This document shows positions 54,906-62,034 of a stretch of DNA of 64,000 bases, in pieces. Origin of the DNA: Streptomyces sp. WP-1. GTDB taxonomy: Bacteria > Actinomycetota > Actinomycetes > Streptomycetales > Streptomycetaceae. Every line of letters begins with the position of its first letter. Positions within the stretch are counted from its first letter, which is position 1. A program made the position numbers and the translations under genes. A model generated the notes under the pieces. The model was not told the DNA's origin. It did no database searches and saw only the letters and a program-made list of their open reading frames with translations. The stretch spans positions 868,001-932,000 of the forward strand of contig NZ_CP123923.1 in NCBI RefSeq assembly GCF_030450125.1. The letters run 5' to 3'.

Positions 54906-55453
54906 CCCCGGTCCACCGTCTGCGGACCCTGGCCGCGCGGTCCATGCTGCCGCTCGTCCTCGGCCTGGTGGACGGCCTGCTCAACGCCCTGACGCTGTCC
55001 GCCGCCTCGCTGGTGGGCTCCGGTACGCCGGTCAGTGCCTCGCTGGCGCTCCGGGTGGGGCTGGTGGCGCTGACGACGGCCGCGTTCGCGGTGTTCGTGG
55101 CCGACTACGCCGACCGCCGCGCCTATCTGATCCGCGCCTCGCAGCAGCTGAACCTGACCCGGCGCGGGCAGCTGGCCACGACCCGGCTCGGCCGCCTCGC
55201 GCTGACGCGCGCGCTCACCGCCACGGTGATCGCCTGCACCGCGAGCTTCGCCGGGGCGACGCTGCCCCTGCTGGCCGGAGCCGCGGCGCCGGAGCTGTCG
55301 TGGATCGTGGTGGTGCTGGCCGTCGTCGCCCTCACCGCGCTGGGAGCGGTCCTGGGGCGCCTGTTCGCGGGAAGTCCCGTGCGGTGGGCGGCGGTGCTCG
55401 GCTGCGGCGGGGTGGCCGTGACGTGGATCGGCGTATGGCTGCACATCACCTGA
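54902..55453 (+). CDS. VIT-like integral membrane protein
   Basis: 183 residues with about five membrane segments: LPLVLGLVDGLLNALTLSAASLVG, ALRVGLVALTTAAFAVFVADYADRR, ALTATVIACTASFAGATLPLLAG, LSWIVVVLAVVALTALGAVLG and AAVLGCGGVAVTWIGVWLHI. The first two, with LRVGLVALTTAAFAVFVADYAD and RASQQLNLTRRGQLATTRLG, resemble the VIT/CCC1-type transporter family. It is coupled to DUF211 by ATGA and lies under a fluoride riboswitch, so fluoride, proton or metal transport are all possible. DUF211 might regulate it. Confidence 0.75.
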   Translation: MTPVHRLRTLAARSMLPLVLGLVDGLLNALTLSAASLVGSGTPVSASLALRVGLVALTTAAFAVFVADYADRRAYLIRASQQLNLTRRGQLATTRLGRLALTRALTATVIACTASFAGATLPLLAGAAAPELSWIVVVLAVVALTALGAVLGRLFAGSPVRWAAVLGCGGVAVTWIGVWLHIT

Positions 55454-55554
55454 GCGGAGCACGCGGACCCGCGCCTGTCGCGTTCCCGCCGATGGCCCCG
55501 GTGAGCAGGCCGGCTGGCGGGGACGGGCCAGGTGGGCGCACCATGGACGCGATG

Positions 55555-55603
55555 GGCGATGAGGCTCGCCCTTGAGCGCACGCTCCGTGCTGATGGCCTC
55601 TGC
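55555..55603 (+). promoter_or_regulatory. fluoride riboswitch (crcB motif), copy 4
   Basis: GGCGATGAGGCTCGCC, hairpin GCAC-GCTCC-GTGC, then GCTGATGGCCTCTGC (the usual CTCTAC is CTCTGC here). The strand GATGGCCTC (55592-55600) can pair either with the aptamer loop GAGGC or, with one bulged G, with GAGGCATC (55640-55647), which contains the Shine-Dalgarno of the ABC-F gene at 55652. The ribosome-binding site thus copies the aptamer loop. Fluoride should free it and raise translation. Confidence 0.93.
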
Positions 55604-55651
55604 GAGCACCCGCCGCCATGTCCGGCGGCCCGGCTTCCGGAGGCATCGCGG

Positions 55652-57319
55652 ATGTACGTCTACACGATGCGCAAGGCCCGTATGGCCCACGGCGACAAGG
55701 TCGTCCTCGACGACGTCACCCTCTCCTTCCTGCCCGGCGCCAAGATCGGCGTCGTGGGCCCGAACGGCATGGGCAAGTCCACCGTCCTGCGGATCATGGC
55801 GGGACTGGAGCGGCCCACCGGGGGCGACGCCCTCGCGGCCCCCGGGATCGGCGTCGGGATCCTGGAGCAGGAGCCCCGGCTCGACGACTCGGCCACCGTC
55901 CTGGGCAACGTCGAGGAGGGCGTCGCCGGGATCCGTGCCGCGCTGCACCGGTACGAGGAGGTCACGACCCTTCTCGGCGCGGCCGGCGGTGCGCGGGCGC
56001 AGCCGCTCCTGGACGAACTCGGCGCGCTCCAGGAGCGGTTGGACGACATGGGGGCGTGGGATCTGGACTCCCGGCTGGAGCAGGCGATGGACGCGCTGCG
56101 CTGCCCGCCGCCCGACACACCGGTCGCGGAGCTGTCGGGCGGTGAGCGACGGCGGGTGGCGCTGTGCCGGCTGCTGCTGTCCCAGCCGGACCTGCTGCTG
56201 CTGGACGAGCCCACCAACCACCTGGACACGGAGTCGGTGGCCTGGCTGGAGCAGCATCTGGCGGACTACCCCGGCACCGTCGTCGCCGTCACCCACGACC
56301 GGTACTTCCTGGACAACGTCGCCCAGTGGATCCTGGAGATCGACCGGGGGCACGCCTATCCGTACGAGGGGAACTACTCCACCTACCTTCGGGCCAAGGC
56401 GGCCCGGCTCCAGGTGGAGGGCCGCAAGGACGCCAAGCGGCAGAAGCGGCTGGCCGAGGAGCTGGCGTGGGTGCGCTCCGGCGGCAAGGGGCGCCAGGCC
56501 AGGTCCAAGGCGCGGGTGCAGCGGTACGAGCAGCTGGCGGGCGAGGCCGCCCGGGTGCGGAAGCTGGACTTCGAGGAGATCCAGATCCCGCCCGGGCCGC
56601 GGCTGGGCAGCCTGGTCCTGGAGGCCGACCGCGTCACCAAGGGGTTCGGCGGCCGGCTGCTGATGGCGGAGCTGTCGTTCTCCCTGCCGCGCGGCGGACT
56701 CGTCGGGGTGCTCGGCCCCAACGGGGTCGGCAAGACCACCCTGTTCAGGATGATCGTCGGCGAGGAGCGGCCCGACGCGGGCACCCTGCGGCTCGGTGAC
56801 ACGGTGCGGGTCTCCTATGTGGACCAGAACCGCGCCGGGCTGGACCCGGACCTGTCGGTGTGGCAGGCGGTGTCCGGCGGTGCGGACCACATCCGCGTCG
56901 GCGACGTGGAGATGCCCTCGCGCGCGTACGTCGCCACGTTCGGTTTCAAGGGCGCCGACCAGCAGAAGCCCGTGGGGGTGATGTCCGGGGGCGAACGCAA
57001 CCGGCTCAACCTCGCCCTGACGCTCAAGCAGGGCGGCAACCTCCTGCTGCTGGACGAGCCGACCGACGATCTCGACGTGGAGACGCTGGCGTCCCTGGAG
57101 AACGCGCTACTCGGCTTCCCCGGCTGCGCCGTCATAACCGCGCACGACCGGTGGTTCCTGGACCGGGTCGCCACCCACATCCTGGCCTGGGAGGGCGGCG
57201 CCGACTGGTTCTGGTTCGAGGGCAACTTCGCCGACTACGAGGCCGGCAAGCTCGACCGGCTGGGCGCGGAGGCGGCCCGTCCGCACCGGATCACCCGCCG
57301 CCGGCTGGTACGCGGCTGA
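55652..57319 (+). CDS. EttA-type ABC-F protein (energy-dependent translational throttle paralogue)
   Basis: 555 residues from ATG 55652. Two ATPase cassettes: Walker A GPNGMGKSTVL and GPNGVGKTTLF, signatures ELSGGERRRVALC and MSGGERNRLNLA, Walker B LLLLDEPTNHLD and LLLLDEPTDDLD. EttA-like opening YTMRKARMAHGDKVVLDDVTLSFLPGAKIG and a P-site-facing linker (GNYSTYLRAKAARLQVEGRKDAKRQKRLAEELAWVRSGGKGRQARSKARVQRYEQL). The second cassette has DD in place of NH, a departure from housekeeping EttA. It would act on the ribosomal E site according to ATP status. Housekeeping ettA should be elsewhere; this fluoride-controlled copy may protect translation under stress. Confidence 0.92.
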   Translation: MYVYTMRKARMAHGDKVVLDDVTLSFLPGAKIGVVGPNGMGKSTVLRIMAGLERPTGGDALAAPGIGVGILEQEPRLDDSATVLGNVEEGVAGIRAALHRYEEVTTLLGAAGGARAQPLLDELGALQERLDDMGAWDLDSRLEQAMDALRCPPPDTPVAELSGGERRRVALCRLLLSQPDLLLLDEPTNHLDTESVAWLEQHLADYPGTVVAVTHDRYFLDNVAQWILEIDRGHAYPYEGNYSTYLRAKAARLQVEGRKDAKRQKRLAEELAWVRSGGKGRQARSKARVQRYEQLAGEAARVRKLDFEEIQIPPGPRLGSLVLEADRVTKGFGGRLLMAELSFSLPRGGLVGVLGPNGVGKTTLFRMIVGEERPDAGTLRLGDTVRVSYVDQNRAGLDPDLSVWQAVSGGADHIRVGDVEMPSRAYVATFGFKGADQQKPVGVMSGGERNRLNLALTLKQGGNLLLLDEPTDDLDVETLASLENALLGFPGCAVITAHDRWFLDRVATHILAWEGGADWFWFEGNFADYEAGKLDRLGAEAARPHRITRRRLVRG

Positions 57320-57342
57320 CCGCCCGACAGGAGCCCTGTGCC

Positions 57343-57729
57343 ATGACACACCTCGATCAGGAGGCGGTGGCGGTGCTGCGCGCGGCCCGGCTCGTCGTCG
57401 TCAACGCCAAGTGGCACCTCTGCGAGGAACAGGCCCTCGGACGACTCGCCGCCGTACGCGGTCTGGCCTGTACCCCGCTGTTTCCCGGACACCCGGTCAT
57501 CCAGGTCGTCGCGTACGACGGGCGGCTCCTCGGCCGGGTCCGGCGCCACGACGACGGCCGCCGCGCCCGCTGGATCGCCGTCCCCGCGCACACCGCCCGC
57601 GAACTCGGCGCCTGCCGCACCCTGCACGGCGCCGCCCGCGCCCTGTCCCGCCGGTCCGGCCACGGCCGCCACCGGGTGACCGACCACCCCGGCGCGGCGC
57701 CGGAACCGAGCCCCCTGCCGACCGCGTAG
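57343..57729 (+). CDS. hypothetical protein in fluoride-riboswitch operon
   Basis: 128 residues from ATG 57343 (CAGGAG upstream), 23 bases after the ABC-F gene. The sequence has a small alpha/beta character: EAVAVLRAARLVVVNAKWHLCEEQALGRLAAVRGLACTPLFPGHPVIQVVAYDGRLLGRVRRHDDGRRARWIAVPA, then a low-complexity basic tail. No membrane segment and no family known to me. Part of an operon with ABC-F upstream and MFS downstream. Confidence 0.65.
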   Translation: MTHLDQEAVAVLRAARLVVVNAKWHLCEEQALGRLAAVRGLACTPLFPGHPVIQVVAYDGRLLGRVRRHDDGRRARWIAVPAHTARELGACRTLHGAARALSRRSGHGRHRVTDHPGAAPEPSPLPTA

Positions 57730-57751
57730 CGCCGACCCGACGGAGGTGTCC

Positions 57752-58963
57752 ATGACCGTGCCCGACCGCCGTGAGCGGAACCCGGCGGCGCCGGGAGGCT
57801 CGCGTGGCGCACCGGCCAGGGGTACGGCGATGCGGTTCGTGCTGCTCATCGGTGTGGTGAGCATGTTCTCGGACATGACGCACGAGGGCGCCCGGGGCAT
57901 CACCGGCCCCTTCCTCGGCTCGCTCGGCGCGAGCGGTCTCGTCGTCGCCCTGGTCGCGGGGACCGGTGAACTGCTCGGCTACGGGCTGCGTTTCGTGTTC
58001 GGCTGCGCCGCCGACCGCACCGGCGCGTACTGGCCGATCACGGCCGTCGGCTACCTGGTGCAGATGGTGGCCGTGCCGCTGCCGGCGCTCGCCGGGCACT
58101 GGCCGGTGGCCGCCGTGCTGATCATCGCCGAGCGCGGCGGCCGGGCCATGCGCAATCCCGCCCGGGACGCGATGCTCGCGCACGCCACCGCCGAGCTGGG
58201 CCGCGGCTGGGTCTTCGGCGTGCGCGAGGCCCTGGACGCGGCGGGCGCGATGACCGGCCCGCTCATCGTGGCCGGGGTCCTGGCCCTGCACGGCGGCTAC
58301 CGCGTCGGCTTCGCGGTGCTCGCCGTACCGGCCGCCCTCACCCTGGTGGTGCTGGCCGGGGCGTGGCGGCGGTACCCGCGCCCGGCGGATCTGGACATCG
58401 GTGCGGACCTCCCCGACCGCCACGGCCTGCCCAGGGTCTTCTGGACCTACCTGGCCGGCATGGGGCTGATCGCCGCCGCGTACGCCGACTACCCGCTCAT
58501 CGCCTACCACTTCGGCAAGGCGCACATCATCGCCACGCCATGGATCCCGGTCCTGTACGCGGGCGCCATGGCCACCGAAGCGCCGGCCGCGCTGGTGCTC
58601 GGCCGGTTGTTCGACCGGTGGGGTGTGCGGACCGTCGTCGCCGCGACGCTGCTGACGGCGTGCTTCCCGCCGCTGGTCTTCCTCGGCGGCGCGGGCGCGG
58701 CGGTCGTCGGCGTGGTGCTGTGGGGGCTGGGCATGGCGGTGCAGGAATCGGTGGTCAAGGCGGCGGTCACCGGCATGACCGGCCCACGGCGCCGGGCCTC
58801 CGCGTTCGGGCTGTTCGACACCGGTTTCGGCGTGTGCTGGTTCGCCGGCAGCCTCGCCCTGGGCGCCCTCTACGACCACTCGGTCCCCGACCTGGTGATC
58901 TTCTCGGTGGCCCTGCAGGTGGCCGCGATCCCCTTGCTCGTGGTGGTCGGGCGGACCCGGTGA
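57752..58963 (+). CDS. MFS transporter in fluoride-riboswitch operon
   Basis: 403 residues from ATG 57752 (CGGAGG upstream), 22 bases after the previous gene. About 12 membrane segments. [68 protein letters not shown] holds TM1-2 and motif [51 protein letters not shown] holds an intracellular loop with conserved charges. The second half is a similar bundle with [13 protein letters not shown]. The substrate is unknown. Location behind a fluoride riboswitch makes it a candidate fluoride or metabolite exporter. Confidence 0.85.
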   Translation: MTVPDRRERNPAAPGGSRGAPARGTAMRFVLLIGVVSMFSDMTHEGARGITGPFLGSLGASGLVVALVAGTGELLGYGLRFVFGCAADRTGAYWPITAVGYLVQMVAVPLPALAGHWPVAAVLIIAERGGRAMRNPARDAMLAHATAELGRGWVFGVREALDAAGAMTGPLIVAGVLALHGGYRVGFAVLAVPAALTLVVLAGAWRRYPRPADLDIGADLPDRHGLPRVFWTYLAGMGLIAAAYADYPLIAYHFGKAHIIATPWIPVLYAGAMATEAPAALVLGRLFDRWGVRTVVAATLLTACFPPLVFLGGAGAAVVGVVLWGLGMAVQESVVKAAVTGMTGPRRRASAFGLFDTGFGVCWFAGSLALGALYDHSVPDLVIFSVALQVAAIPLLVVVGRTR

Positions 58964-59126
58964 CGTCCGCCCGGGGCCCGGCCGACCGGTTCGGCGACCG
59001 GCTTCCGCAGCGGCCGCGTCGACAGGTCTTCGGTTCTCTTCTACGACGCCTGGCCCGTTCGGCGTACCCCCGATGCCTTGCGGGTGCGATCTTCGGGGCA
59101 CACTATGGGTACGCGCCCGACGCGCC

Positions 59127-59176
59127 GGTGATGGGGCTCACCGCAACCGCGGCAACACGCCGCTGACGGTCCCTGG
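59127..59176 (+). promoter_or_regulatory. fluoride riboswitch (crcB motif), copy 5
   Basis: GGTGATGGGGCTCACC, hairpin GCGGC-AACAC-GCCGC after CAACC, then GCTGACGGTCCCTGG. Relative to the other copies the first stem has a compensating C-G to U-A change (GGUGA/UCACC), and the pseudoknot pair changes together (loop GGGGC with GUCCC). CCTGGTC (59172-59178) can also pair with GACCAGG (59189-59195), covering the Shine-Dalgarno AGGAGGAG before ATG 59203. CACTAT (59101 region) upstream is a possible -10 box with TTGCGG 17 bases before it. Confidence 0.92.
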
Positions 59177-59202
59177 TCGAACGGATATGACCAGGAGGAG
59201 CC

Positions 59203-59415
59203 ATGCCCGCACCCACCGCGCCGCACTCCCCCGCCCTGCCGGGCCGCCGCCGGGACGCGCCGACGCCCGCCTGCCGCCGCGCACCGCCCCCGCCGCACGG
59301 ATGTGTCCGGGCGGACGTGCCCGGTACCCGTCCCGCCGAGCCCGGCCCCCGCCCGTCCGAGCCGCGCCATCGGACGGCTCCCACCTCCAGGAGGACACAG
59401 TGGAGTTCGATGTGA
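59203..59415 (+). CDS. possible leader ORF overlapping ppa
   Basis: 70 residues, Pro/Arg/Ala-rich and without recognisable fold. What argues for translation is position: ATG 59203 is four bases after AGGAGG, that site lies in the 3' arm of the riboswitch's alternative hairpin, and the frame ends 15 bases inside the ppa gene in another frame. It could couple riboswitch control to ppa translation. Composition alone would not support it. Confidence 0.35.
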   Translation: MPAPTAPHSPALPGRRRDAPTPACRRAPPPPHGCVRADVPGTRPAEPGPRPSEPRHRTAPTSRRTQWSSM

Positions 59416-59888
59416 CCGTGGAGATCCCCCAGGGGTCCCGCAACAAGTACGAGATGGACCACGAGCTGCACCGCATCCGGCTGGACCGGCTGCTGTTCAC
59501 CTCCACCAAGTATCCGGCGGACTACGGCTACATCGACGACACACTGGGCCGCGACGGAGACCCCCTGGACGCCCTGGTGCTGGTGGGCGAGCCGACCTTC
59601 CCGGGCTGCACCATCGAGTGCCGGGCCGTCGGCATGTTCGTCATGAAGGACGAACACGGCCCGGACGAGAAGGTGCTGTGCGTGCCCGCCCACGACCCTC
59701 GGTACGGCCCGGTGCAGGACATCACCGACATCTCGGAGTTCGACCGGCTGGAGATCACCCACTTCTTCGAGGTCTACAAGGACCTGGAGCCCGGCAAGTC
59801 CGTCGAGGGCTCGCACTGGGAGGGCCGCGACCAGGCGTACGCCGAGATCGAGGCCTCCCGGGCCCGGGCCGTGCGAACAGGAGCCTGA
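59400..59888 (+). CDS. ppa: inorganic pyrophosphatase, family I
   Basis: 162 residues from GTG 59400, with AGGAGGA five bases before, giving the family's [22 protein letters not shown] start. Active-site segments: [38 protein letters not shown] (the D-x-D-P-x-D metal site), [21 protein letters not shown] and [20 protein letters not shown]. It hydrolyses PPi using Mg2+. Fluoride is a classical inhibitor of this enzyme. An extra copy under a fluoride riboswitch raises enzyme dose, or supplies a less sensitive form. Stop and next start are three bases apart (eno). Confidence 0.95.
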   Translation: MEFDVTVEIPQGSRNKYEMDHELHRIRLDRLLFTSTKYPADYGYIDDTLGRDGDPLDALVLVGEPTFPGCTIECRAVGMFVMKDEHGPDEKVLCVPAHDPRYGPVQDITDISEFDRLEITHFFEVYKDLEPGKSVEGSHWEGRDQAYAEIEASRARAVRTGA

Positions 59889-59891
59889 CCC

Positions 59892-61166
59892 ATGAGCTTG
59901 CGGATCACCGAGCTGCACGCCGTCGAGATCCTCGACTCCCGGGCCCGCCCCACCCTCGCCGTCACCCTCACCACCGGCGACGGCAGCCGGATCCGGGCCG
60001 GGGTGCCCTCGGGTGCCTCCACCGGCTCCCGGGAGGCGGTCGAACTGCGCGACGGCGACCGGACCCGCTACGGCGGACAGGGCGTGGCCACGGCGGTCGG
60101 GCACGTCAACGGCGAGATCGCCCGGGCCCTGACCGGGCGCGACTTCGCCTCGGCCGCCGACATCGACCGGGCGCTCATCGAACTGGACGGCACCGACACC
60201 AAGTCGAAGCTCGGCGCCAATGCCGTCATCGGGGTCTCCCTGGCCGCCTGGCGCGCCGAGGCGGCCGCCGCCGGGCAGCCGCTGTGGCGGCATCTCGCCG
60301 GGGTGGCGGGCACCGTTCCGCGTCTGCCGGTGCCGCACTTCAACGTCGTCAACGGCGGTGCCCACGCCGCCAACGACCTCGACTTCCAGGAGTTCATGCT
60401 CGCCCCGCTCGGCGCACCGAGTCTGCCGGAGGCCGTGCGCGCCGGGGCCGAGGTGTACGGGCGGCTCAAGGCGCGGCTGGCCGCCGACGGCCACACCACG
60501 GGCCTGGGCGACGAGGGCGGCTTCGCCCCGGCCATCGACCGCCCCGAGGACGTCCTGGGACTCCTCGTGGAGGCGATCACCGACGCCGGGTACACACCCG
60601 GCCGTGACGGTGTCGCGATCGCCCTGGACCCGGCGGCCAGCGAGTTCCGGCTGCCGGACGGCCTGTACCGAGTCGCGGGCGAGGCCCTGGGCAGCGACGA
60701 TCTGATCGACCGCTACGAGGCGATCATCGACCGCTTCCCGGTCTGGTCGATCGAGGACGGTCTGGCCGAGGACGACTGGCACGGCTGGGTCCGGCTGACC
60801 GAACGCCTCGGCGACCGGGTCCAGGTGATGGGCGACGACATCTTCGTCACCAACCCCGTCATCATCCAGGAGGCGATCAGCAAGAAGATCGGCAACTCCG
60901 CCCTGATCAAGGTCAACCAGATCGGTACCGTCACCGAGACCCTCGACGCGATGCGGATCTGCCGGGCGGCCGGCTACACCCAGATGATCTCCCATCGTTC
61001 CGGCGAGACCGAGGACTCCTTCATCGCCGACCTCGCCGTGGGCACCGGCTGCGGCCAGATCAAGTCCGGGGCCCCGGCCCGGGGCGAACGCGTCGCCAAG
61101 TACAACCGGCTGATCGAGATCGCCGACAGCGATCCGTCACTGCCGTTCGGTCTCGCCGGCGACTGA
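59892..61166 (+). CDS. eno: enolase paralogue
   Basis: 424 residues. Enolase motifs: ILDSRARPTLAV, GVPSGASTGSREAVELRDGD, SKLGANAVIGVSLA, PHFNVVNGGAHAANDLDFQEFMLAPLGA, GLGDEGGFAP, ALDPAASEF (metal Asp), SIEDGLAEDDWHGW, GDDIFVTN, IKVNQIGTVTET (catalytic Lys) and SHRSGETEDSFIADLAVGTGCGQIKSGAPARGERVAKYNRL. It converts 2-phosphoglycerate to PEP; fluoride with Mg2+ and phosphate inhibits it. Housekeeping eno in Streptomyces lies by septum-formation genes, so this is a second copy, in one transcript with ppa under riboswitch copy 5. Confidence 0.95.
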   Translation: MSLRITELHAVEILDSRARPTLAVTLTTGDGSRIRAGVPSGASTGSREAVELRDGDRTRYGGQGVATAVGHVNGEIARALTGRDFASAADIDRALIELDGTDTKSKLGANAVIGVSLAAWRAEAAAAGQPLWRHLAGVAGTVPRLPVPHFNVVNGGAHAANDLDFQEFMLAPLGAPSLPEAVRAGAEVYGRLKARLAADGHTTGLGDEGGFAPAIDRPEDVLGLLVEAITDAGYTPGRDGVAIALDPAASEFRLPDGLYRVAGEALGSDDLIDRYEAIIDRFPVWSIEDGLAEDDWHGWVRLTERLGDRVQVMGDDIFVTNPVIIQEAISKKIGNSALIKVNQIGTVTETLDAMRICRAAGYTQMISHRSGETEDSFIADLAVGTGCGQIKSGAPARGERVAKYNRLIEIADSDPSLPFGLAGD

Positions 61167-61190
61167 CCGGCCGGGGCCGGGCCGCGCGGA

Positions 61191-61683
61191 TCACTCCAGG
61201 CAGCCGGTGAGCCGGAGACAGGCGTGCCGGGCGCCCGCCGGCAGTTCGCCGGCTTCCACGGCCGGTCCGGCCCCCTCGACCTGGCAGGCGCTGCCCGGGG
61301 CGAGGCGTGCGGCGCCCGGGCCCGGGCCTCGGGCCGGGCGTGCCGGCGGGAGAAGTCGGCCAGGTCCGTCAGGCCGGTGAAGGGCGCGCCCTCGGCCACG
61401 AAGAGCACCTCGTCCACCGGGCCGTCCGGAGCGGCGCGGTGGAGGACGGCCACCGGCCGGGCGGCGACCTCGTCGCGCGGGACGCGGGCTCGCACATCAG
61501 GACGAGCGCCCGCATCGGGCCGCCGTCCTCGTCCAGGGTGTCCTGGACGCGGCCGTACCCCACCGGCCGGCCGTCCTTCCGGTGCGCGGGCGGCGTGTCC
61601 GCCGGGCGTCCGGTCTCGTCGTCCCGGATGCCGCCGGCGACGGTCGCCTCGACCGCCACGGCGATTGTGGTCGTCGCTGCCAC
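61191..61683 (-). pseudogene. frameshifted inorganic-pyrophosphatase-like gene
   Basis: Frame 1 from GTG 61683 reads VGYGRVQDTLDEDGGPMRALVLMCEP, parallel to [26 protein letters not shown] of ppa. Near 61490 the match moves to another frame: DEVAARPVAVLHRAAPDGPVDEVLFVAEGAPFTGLTDLADFSRRH, parallel to the next part of ppa. The tail seems to continue in a third frame ending at 61191 (PAGARHACLRLTGCLE). Two of the metal-site acids are already changed (DGGPMR for DGDPLD), so decay or a changed role preceded the frameshifts. It still has a fluoride riboswitch in front. Confidence 0.65.
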
Positions 61684-61712
61684 CTCCGTGCCGCCCGGTG
61701 TCCCCGCATCAC

Positions 61713-61762
61713 GTAGAGGCCATCAGCACCGGCACGGTGCGGTCGCGGCGAGCCTCATCGCC
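61713..61762 (-). promoter_or_regulatory. fluoride riboswitch (crcB motif), copy 6
   Basis: Read leftward: GGCGATGAGGCTCGCC (61762-61747), GCGACC, hairpin GCACC-GTGCC-GGTGC, then GATGGCCTCTAC ending at 61713. All consensus positions are kept although the gene it faces, 30 bases on, is frameshifted. Confidence 0.95.
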
Positions 61763-61899
61763 GTACGTCGCCAGTGTTCCGCGCGGCGGTGGCGGCCGCA
61801 CCCAGTCGGGTCAGCGGTGGGGTGAGCACGACCCCGGTCGCGGCACGGATCCCTCGGTCGCGGAAGGCGCTGAGCAGGCGTGTCAGGGTGTCGATATCT

Positions 61900-61940
61900 T
61901 CTTCCATATGGATCATGACACATACATATATTGGACAGAC
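61900..61940. promoter_or_regulatory. AT-rich palindromic region upstream of the decarboxylase-like gene
   Basis: The stretch from TTCCATATGG to ACATATATTGG is far more AT-rich than its surroundings and contains TCCATATGGA, ATCATGAT-like and ATATAT dyads. It sits about 100-130 bases before the gene at 62035. Likely a promoter with an operator. Confidence 0.45.
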
Positions 61941-62034
61941 GTGCGCCGCCGAGTGTCCACTGGTTGCTGGGCGTCGAACAGCTCGACATCGCACGCCCCG
62001 CGCCGAGAACCACCTGTCTCCTTGGAGGCTCCTG

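Noticed and set aside
59073..59399. N-terminal extension of pyrophosphatase from an upstream in-frame ATG (59187)
   Set aside because: The extension is Arg/Pro-rich with no family match. The GTG at 59400 has a strong Shine-Dalgarno and gives the standard family N-terminus.
53773..61762. The recurring GATGAGGCTCGCC...GATGGCCTCTAC sequence as a dispersed transposable repeat or a protein operator
   Set aside because: The copies keep helices by compensating changes, vary only in the hairpin spacer, and match the fluoride aptamer layout, so a riboswitch explains them better.
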